This document shows, piece by piece, positions 12,952-14,105 of a stretch of 14,105 nucleotides of DNA. The notes under the pieces were generated by a model. The model did no database searches and was not told the DNA's origin. It was given only the letters and a program-made list of their open reading frames with translations. The stretch is from the NCBI GenBank assembly GCA_021823905.1, contig JAKALX010000047.1, forward strand, positions 1 through 14,105, written 5' to 3'. How positions within the stretch are numbered: the stretch's first letter is position 1; the number at the start of each line of letters is the position of its first letter. The DNA comes from Chloroflexota bacterium (GTDB taxonomy: Bacteria; Chloroflexota; Dehalococcoidia; Tepidiformales; Tepidiformaceae). Both the position numbers and the translations under genes were made by a program.

Positions 12952-14105
12952 ATGTCTCGTACCCGGGAACGTTCGCGTGAGCTGGCCCCGCCGGCTGGCG
13001 AGACGCTCACCCTTCGCGTCGAATCGCTCGTCTTCGGCGGCGCCGGCATCGCCCGCAACGAGGACGGCCGCGTCGTCTTCGTGCTCTACGCCGCGCCAGG
13101 CGAGCTGGTCGAGGCGCTCGTTGAGCGCGTGCATCCCGACTACCTGGAAGCGGTCGTCACGAGAGTCGTCGAGCCTTCGCCGGATCGAATCGTGCCGCGC
13201 TGCCCGCTCTTCGGCGAGTGCGGAGGCTGCCAGCTCCAGCACATGACCTACGCGGCTCAGTTGCGCGCGAAGGAGGCCATCGTCCGCGAGCAGTTGCGGC
13301 GGATCGGCCGCCTCGACGAGCAGGTCGTGCGCCCGATCGTCGGCGCCGATGACCCCTGGCACTACCGCAACCACCTCCGCTTCTCCACGGGCAAGAAGTG
13401 GGGCGACGTTGGCTTCATCAGCCGCCGCGGCCGAGGGCTCCTGAAGGTCGACAGCTGCCCGATCGCCGATCCGTGGGTGAACGACCTCCTTCCAGCATTG
13501 CAGGGGAAGGGAAGCGGCCTGCACCAGGTGCAGGTGCGCCACAGCGCCGAGACGGGAAGCTATCTCGTCACACCGGCGATAGCCGGCCTCGGGGTCGAAA
13601 CCGGCCAGAAGAGCTACGAAGAGGAACTCGCCGGGCGTCGCTTCCAGGTCAGCGCCGCCGCCTTCTTCCAGGTGAACCACGCCCAGGCCGGGCAGATGGC
13701 CCGTCTCGTCGGCGAAGCACTCCCGGCCACCGGTAAGCTCCTCGTCGACGCGTTCGCGGGCGTCGGCACGTTCGCCGCGATCTTCGCCGGCCGTTTCGAC
13801 CGCGTCATTGCAATCGAGGAGTCGCACAGCGCCATCCGCGACGCTACCGCGAACGTGGCCGGCCTCGGAAACGTTGAGATCGTCGCCGGCAAGGTCGAGG
13901 CTATCCTGCCCGCGCTGGGCGAGCGCCCGGATGCGATCCTCCTCGACCCGCCGCGGCCCGGCTGCTACCCGACGGTGCTCGAAGCCATCGTCAAGTTTCG
14001 GCCGTCGATCGTGGTGTACGTCTCCTGCAACCCCGCGACCCTCGCCCGGGACCTGCGTGTGCTGGTGGACGGCGGCTACGAGCTGGAGCATGTGACGCCG
14101 CTCGA
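12952..14105 (+). CDS. TrmA/RlmD-family 23S rRNA or tRNA uracil-C5 methyltransferase, C-terminus cut by window edge
   Basis: SAM-dependent RNA m5U methyltransferase; 384 residues are in the window and only a short tail should be missing. Order: TRAM RNA-binding domain (about 17-75, with LVFGGAGIAR at 26-35); a four-Cys iron-sulfur motif C84, C90, C93 and C169 (Cx5CxxC plus a distant Cys), typical of RlmD/RumA-like members; FFQVNHAQAGQM (238-249); the SAM motif LVDAFAGVGTFAA (264-276); DPPRPG (332-337); and the nucleophile loop VSCNPATLARD with C359. It acts in the cytoplasm on RNA; whether the target is 23S rRNA or tRNA is not clear. In-frame alternative starts are ATG 12919 (GAAGG 7 bases upstream) and GTG 12934. 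ATG 12952 is chosen because a plausible promoter would place the transcript start near 12908, but this is uncertain. Confidence 0.85.
   Translation, partial: MSRTRERSRELAPPAGETLTLRVESLVFGGAGIARNEDGRVVFVLYAAPGELVEALVERVHPDYLEAVVTRVVEPSPDRIVPRCPLFGECGGCQLQHMTYAAQLRAKEAIVREQLRRIGRLDEQVVRPIVGADDPWHYRNHLRFSTGKKWGDVGFISRRGRGLLKVDSCPIADPWVNDLLPALQGKGSGLHQVQVRHSAETGSYLVTPAIAGLGVETGQKSYEEELAGRRFQVSAAAFFQVNHAQAGQMARLVGEALPATGKLLVDAFAGVGTFAAIFAGRFDRVIAIEESHSAIRDATANVAGLGNVEIVAGKVEAILPALGERPDAILLDPPRPGCYPTVLEAIVKFRPSIVVYVSCNPATLARDLRVLVDGGYELEHVTPL

Noticed and set aside
12922..14091. Open frame of 389 codons on the minus strand at the right end
   Set aside because: Antisense to the RNA methyltransferase, whose Cys, SAM and DPPRPG motifs are all visible on the plus strand.

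Overview
This is a GC-rich (roughly two thirds G+C by eye), densely coding bacterial window. Genes have good Shine-Dalgarno sites and many GTG starts: acyl-CoA dehydrogenase, nitroreductase, CoA-transferase A, exonuclease and polyphosphate phosphotransferase. The phylum cannot be fixed from the sequence. The gene mix would suit a free-living heterotroph such as an uncultured member of Chloroflexota or Actinomycetota, but that is only a guess. I see no tRNA, rRNA, CRISPR array, insertion sequence or phage gene.

Left arm (1-4076, minus strand): a molybdoenzyme operon transcribed leftwards and running off the window. Its order is a 50-residue unknown protein, then the catalytic alpha subunit of a class II DMSO-reductase-family enzyme (ethylbenzene / steroid C25 dehydrogenase / nitrate reductase type), a haem-b-type gamma subunit, and the four-cluster iron-sulfur beta subunit (cut by the edge). 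The three subunit genes are joined by ATGA overlaps. Neither alpha nor gamma shows an export signal, so the complex is predicted to be cytoplasmic, unlike the classical periplasmic hydrocarbon hydroxylases.

Centre (4238-9392, plus strand): a divergent five-gene operon separated from the molybdoenzyme by a 161-base intergenic region. It encodes an acyl-CoA dehydrogenase, an FMN nitroreductase-like protein, an SCP2-type thiolase, and the A and B subunits of a glutaconate-CoA-transferase-like enzyme. Together these look like a module that activates an organic acid by CoA transfer, oxidises it and cleaves it. The divergent layout suggests, without proof, that the molybdoenzyme makes or modifies the substrate (for example by oxygen-independent hydroxylation) and the CoA genes process the product. 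No enoyl-CoA hydratase or hydroxyacyl-CoA dehydrogenase is present here, so the pathway would be completed elsewhere.

Right arm (9488-14105, plus strand): apparently unrelated housekeeping or accessory genes. They are a DEDDh 3'-5' exonuclease with an ExoX-type C-terminal domain, a two-domain polyphosphate:AMP phosphotransferase (PPK2 family), a small aldo/keto reductase, and a TrmA/RlmD-family RNA methyltransferase with an iron-sulfur motif, cut by the right edge.

The best candidate for something undescribed is the left and central pair: a predicted cytoplasmic, gene-order-shuffled class II molybdoenzyme with a new small companion protein, divergent from a CoA-thioester operon whose dehydrogenase and thiolase both depart from the usual catalytic residues.
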